The notes under the pieces were generated by a model that was not told where the DNA came from, did not search any database, and saw only the letters and a program-made list of their open reading frames with translations. DNA of 64,000 nucleotides, taken from positions 2,592,915-2,656,914 of the forward strand of contig BCKC01000004.1 in assembly GCA_001600455.1 (NCBI GenBank). Direction: 5' to 3'. Below, piece by piece: positions 60,762-64,000 of this stretch; the first letter of the stretch is position 1, and each line of letters begins with the position of its first letter. The translations under genes were made by a program, and so were the position numbers. This DNA comes from Endocalyx cinctus. Lineage: Eukaryota > Ascomycota > Sordariomycetes > Amphisphaeriales > Apiosporaceae.

Positions 60762-61020
60762 ATGAGCTCTGTCTTTCGCGGTCTTATACCCTTTGCTCTT
60801 GTAGTCATTGGTGGTACCGCCGGCGGTAGGAAACACTCATACTCATGATAGACTGGTCGGATTGATCAGAGCTGGGATAACGTTGCTAACTAGGTGTTTA
60901 GGCTACTATACGTTTAAACCTTTGCTCGAAGAGCAGGCAGAAAGACAACGGCAATTAAAAGAAAAGAACGCAAAGCCGAAAGACGCAGACTCTAAGGAAA
61001 TTATATCCACACACAAATAG
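60762..61020 (+). CDS. 60-residue single-span membrane protein, probably mitochondrial
   Basis: Two exons (60762-60825 and 60902-61020) with a GTAGGA..TTTAG intron of 76 bases give 60 codons. The N-terminus MSSVFRGLIPFALVVIGGTA, then GGYYTFKPLLEEQ, forms one hydrophobic segment with small glycines. It is followed by a very hydrophilic helix (EEQAERQRQLKEKNAKPKDA). The shape matches small subunits or assembly factors of respiratory complexes, but I recognise no named family. The next gene downstream encodes cytochrome c oxidase subunit Cox5, which makes a respiratory role attractive but unproven. The splice restores the GGYYTF motif across the border. Confidence 0.7.
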
Positions 61021-61672
61021 GAAATACGAAACACAATCAGGAATTCAAAAACCCAAATTTCGTACGACGATATTTGTACATACTCAGGATTTAAAAAAAA
61101 AAAAAAAAAAAAAATTAATTGTATTATTTTGCATTATCATTTTTTCGTCTCTCGTACTCATTAATCAACAATCCTTTTAACCATATATGTACATATACAT
61201 ATATATCGAATACTAAAGTACGTGGTACTCTGTAGTGTAGGTACAGAATACAGTACAAAGTACATTGTATAATTACCTAAAGTCCACTAGGTCTACGGGG
61301 TATCAAATTGGTGATTACCTAGGTCCGAAATTGTTCCGAGAAGCTCTTGGACAGCTTTCAGAAGTTGAATTAATTTCGTGTATTCATTAAATTCAGTTAC
61401 TTCGTATATGCAATATTCTAGACAATCAATCAACCAATTAAATTTCTCAATCCGTCTCCGCTATCATACGACCAAGTTAACGTCGAAAAAAAGGCTCTCA
61501 GTCATTAAAATAAACCCAACTGACTTTAACTGGTTCAATTAATTTTATACCTCTTCACCAGCATTTCACGTATCGACTCTCGACGACGGGATCAATTCAA
61601 TTGGTCAAATCTCCACTCCTTCTTCTTCAATAACCAGCATATTCGTCCATTTAATATTTTCGAACCGTCAAA
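61021..61672. promoter_or_regulatory. Upstream region of the cox5 gene
   Basis: 650 bases with a poly-A run (61093-61113) and AGGTAC-like words near 61236-61325. A CCAAT word at 61434-61438 and its complement ATTGG at 61600-61604 are possible HAP-complex sites, as expected for a respiratory gene. No ORF. Confidence 0.45.
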
Positions 61673-62514
61673 ATGATGCGTACATCTACCACCTCTCTGT
61701 TGCGTGCTGGTCTCCGCGCAAGCACTCCCCGAACCGTCTCGATCATTCCCCGTGCCGCTGCTTCCACCCACGCTATCTCCAACCCCACTCTAGCCAACAT
61801 CGAGAAAAGATGGGAGGGTATGCCTCCGACCGAGCAGGCCGAGCTTTGGATGGCTCTTCGCGACCGGATGAAGGAGAACTGGGCTGAGCTCACGCTCCCG
61901 GAGAAGAAAGCTGGTAAGTGATTTATTTTCGTCACTTTCTCATGCTCGAACAACCACAAAACACCTTCATTTCTACTCAAAATATTCATCAAAAATTTGA
62001 TGAAATTTGTGTATATTACGCTGGGAATAATAACGGGACGGGATATTTAAATTGCCTTTGGAATTTCAATTAAGCACTTGACGACCACTTACACCAAACA
62101 CGATCCACTGAAAGACATATCACTATGTAGCGATATTTCTATCTTGGGATTTTATTTTCATCCATCTAACATATTTGATAGCTTACTGGATTGCTTTTGG
62201 CGCTCACGGCCCCCGTGCTGAGCCCCCCGCCGATGAGGGAAAGAAGGTCGCTCTCTACACCTTCGTTGGTTTGTTAGTCAGCCTCGCTATGTTCGCCAGC
62301 ATCCGCGCTTTCGGTGGTGCTGCTCCCAGCACCATGACCAAGGAATACCAAGAGGCATCGAACGAGTTCCTCAAGGTAAGCCCCCTCAGCATTACGCATC
62401 GTAATTCACACTTGCTAACTTCACCTCCAGGGTCAAAACGCCGAGCCTATCACTGGTCTCTCATCCGAGAAATACTCAGGCAAGGGTATGGTTCAGTCAC
62501 CACCCAAGAACTAA
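61673..62514 (+). CDS. cox5: Cytochrome c oxidase subunit Cox5 (mammalian COX4 homologue), mitochondrial
   Basis: A nuclear-encoded inner-membrane subunit of respiratory complex IV. Three exons, 61673-61913, 62182-62375 and 62431-62514, give 172 codons. A cleavable presequence is evident (MMRTSTTSLLRAGLRASTPR, Arg/Ser/Thr-rich). The matrix domain has the family motif NIEKRWEGMPPTEQAELWMA, then RMKENWAELTLPEKKAAYWI and FGAHGPRAEPP. One membrane segment follows (VALYTFVGLLVSLAMFASI), then a short intermembrane-space tail ending VQSPPKN. The first intron is 268 bases, the second 55. All joins restore conserved residues. Length is normal for the family. Confidence 0.95.
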
Positions 62515-63298
62515 ACCTAGCTATTTTACCATAATAATTCGTTTTATAACAACTGCCCATTATTATTATTATCTCCTTTGTCTTTTAGAGAGAAACCCAA
62601 GAATTCAAGAAAAAAAAAGCAGAAATCGATTATAACAAATGGGTTACGCCAACTATTCTTATGTAGTCGTGTGTTTTTATATGTCGTTTGTGTCCATAAT
62701 GCGTTCGTGCCAGGGTTCCAGTGCAAAGCCAAAGAGAGTCATTCTCACCTCTCGCCTTAAGTGTACAACGACTTCGTTATCAATATCGACATTCTAGAGA
62801 ACTATTTATTCACGAGTTGTGGACGCATGATGGCTTAACTTTTGTCTTTAACGGCAGGACCATAGCGGGTCCAGTGGGTTAAAAGGTCACGATTGATGTG
62901 TAGGTGGGCGATAACTACTTATTGGAGTAGAGACCGAGTAGAACAACGAGGGGGAAAAGCGGAACCGGGCCGCGGGAGCGTGCGAACACGTGAGATCCCT
63001 AATGTCTATGTCCGGACTTTTGTAAATATGTACAAGGACGAAATCAAAAATTTCATATATCATTTTCTAATTTATTCTAGTCTATCCTTGTTTTTCCACT
63101 CTTGGGCTACACATTAACATACCTGAACTCTTTTGTATTCTTCTCGCCAGGAATTGGTGATCATATCAAATACCCAGCATCCATGTATACATCATCAACA
63201 TGAACTGAGACGGGGGCAATGGTTATATCCCGGGACGGTACATAGGTATGCAAGTTTGCAAGATATGCTACCACGTACATATTTACATGTTAACATTA
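62515..63298. other. Intergenic region downstream of cox5
   Basis: The 3' UTR of cox5 lies at the left. A few short open frames (62578-62760, 62893-63117) have no protein-like pattern. Confidence 0.5.
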
Positions 63299-63460
63299 AG
63301 TATACCCTGACTTATTTCTCACGATATACCTAGTCCGATTCAAATAAAAGGCAGTGGCTATGCCCGTCCAGCTAACAATAATAGCTCCGTTGACGCCAAA
63401 CGCCGAATAAAACCATCCTTTCCTAATTCGTAATCCAAAGGCTTTAATTCGATTCATAAT
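63299..63460 (-). CDS. Candidate small membrane protein (weak)
   Basis: On the minus strand the frame from ATG at about 63460 reads MNRIKAFGLRIRKGWFYSAF, then GVNGAIIVSWTGIATAFYLN and RTRYIV, about 54 residues. It has a basic amphipathic start and one hydrophobic span. The frame is open further upstream (WDFKSRAELDWVI) to 63511, so the start could differ or the piece could be a last exon. It lies between cox5 and clpX. No splice acceptor or family match is recognised, and it may be chance. Confidence 0.25.
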
Positions 63461-63554
63461 AACCCAATCCAGCTCAGCTCGAGATTTAAAATCCCATGCG
63501 GTGTTGACCAAACAAAAGGAGAAAAGTTAAACAAAAAGGGGGTGTTAAAAATAC

Positions 63555-64000
63555 TTAAGCGCCACTCTGTCCGGCTTCGCGATAATTTCCCAGCGTATCA
63601 TGGCCAACGACCTCCCTTCCCCGCGCCGGATGAGTATCGAGGTCATCTTCTTCCCGGATACGTCTCTCGACCTCGAACCTTCCATCTTTTCCCCAGTATC
63701 CGACCTTCTCCTCGCCACGAACTGACTTCTCCGTCACAAGGACGTACGGCGTGGGGGCGTCGAACATGGGCTCGGCGAGGACGCGCTCCATCTCCATCTT
63801 TAAGCCTCGGGCGCCGGTGCGGGTTTTTGCGGCGCGCTGGGCGATGGATCGCAATGCTTTTTGCGTGAAGAGAAGCCGGGATGGATACGTCTCGAAGAGG
63901 GCCGTGTACTGCGCTACCAAACAGTTTCGAGGCTCTGTAAGTATACGCAAAAGGTCGGTTTCCGAAAGCGGAGACAATGCCACGATGTTGTGCACGCGGC
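63555..64000 (-). CDS. clpX: C-terminal part of mitochondrial ClpX-type AAA+ unfoldase (cut by window end)
   Basis: ClpX is the hexameric unfoldase that feeds ClpP in the mitochondrial matrix. Only the last 148 codons are inside the window; the frame is open to the right edge, so the gene continues beyond 64000. Diagnostic stretches are NIVALSPLSETDLLRILTEP, then RNCLVAQYTALFETYP, matching the ClpX segment after the ATPase core. KTRTGARGLKMEMERVLAEP, then MFDAP, is the sensor-2 region with the conserved GAR. The tail beyond VLVTEKSV is charged and ends GQSGA. The Walker motifs and any zinc finger lie outside, so intactness cannot be judged. Confidence 0.9.
   Translation of the reverse strand, partial: RVHNIVALSPLSETDLLRILTEPRNCLVAQYTALFETYPSRLLFTQKALRSIAQRAAKTRTGARGLKMEMERVLAEPMFDAPTPYVLVTEKSVRGEEKVGYWGKDGRFEVERRIREEDDLDTHPARGREVVGHDTLGNYREAGQSGA

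Noticed and set aside
61651..61992. Minus-strand 113-codon frame across the first cox5 exon
   Set aside because: Antisense of a well-supported cox5 exon and intron.
1..64000. CRISPR arrays, insertion sequences, operons and riboswitches
   Set aside because: None seen; the window is eukaryotic nuclear DNA with introns.

Overview
The window is nuclear DNA of a filamentous ascomycete (Pezizomycotina, most likely Sordariomycetes; a Xylariales-like fungus is my guess only). The grounds are single-copy eukaryotic genes, short introns of mostly 50-280 bases with GT..AG borders and fungal-type donors, pyrimidine-rich leaders, and fungus-specific proteins such as Prm1 and Mus7/Mms22. I find no tRNA or rRNA gene, no intact transposon and no CRISPR array. 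I find 19 genes I can support (the last runs off the window), one weak small-ORF candidate and one decayed gene. Exon borders were worked out by hand from frame continuity and splice sites.

Left part (1-22133): a calcium-regulated mitochondrial ATP-Mg/Pi carrier (SAL1 type, minus) is divergent from cyclin C of the Mediator kinase module (ssn8, plus). Then comes a long gene-poor tract, about 4.9 kb before and 3.1 kb after one small serine-rich protein gene. Next are a small mitochondrially targeted protein, a Qc-SNARE of the Syn8 type (minus), a MetE-like zinc methyltransferase-family enzyme (plus) and a triple-KH RNA-binding protein (minus).

Middle (22134-46125): a 5.4-kb gap holds a frame-broken relic gene. 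After it come the cell-fusion protein Prm1, a Pex14-family peroxin (minus), INO80 subunit Ies2, and three plus-strand genes for largely disordered proteins of unknown function. One of these three ends in a SUMO-interaction-like motif.

Right part (46126-64000): a strikingly GC-rich intronless quinone oxidoreductase-like gene, a large mitochondrial Msp1-like AAA ATPase (minus), the six-exon Mus7/Mms22 replication-repair gene (minus), a 60-residue membrane protein, cytochrome c oxidase subunit Cox5/COX4 (plus), and the C-terminus of mitochondrial ClpX (minus), cut by the window edge.

The genes do not form a pathway cluster. They are housekeeping and developmental loci, with a mild mitochondrial bias: carrier, AAA ATPase, Cox5, ClpX and two or three small proteins. 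The intergenic DNA is AT-rich and carries recurring AGGTACCT-like and TACTGTAC-like words, homopolymer tracts and several perfect inverted repeats. I see no sign of a new multi-gene system. The observations most worth following are the GC-rich enzyme gene, the decayed gene, the isolated small protein in its large noncoding surroundings, the short mitochondrial-type proteins and the repeated linear motifs in Mms22 and Ies2.
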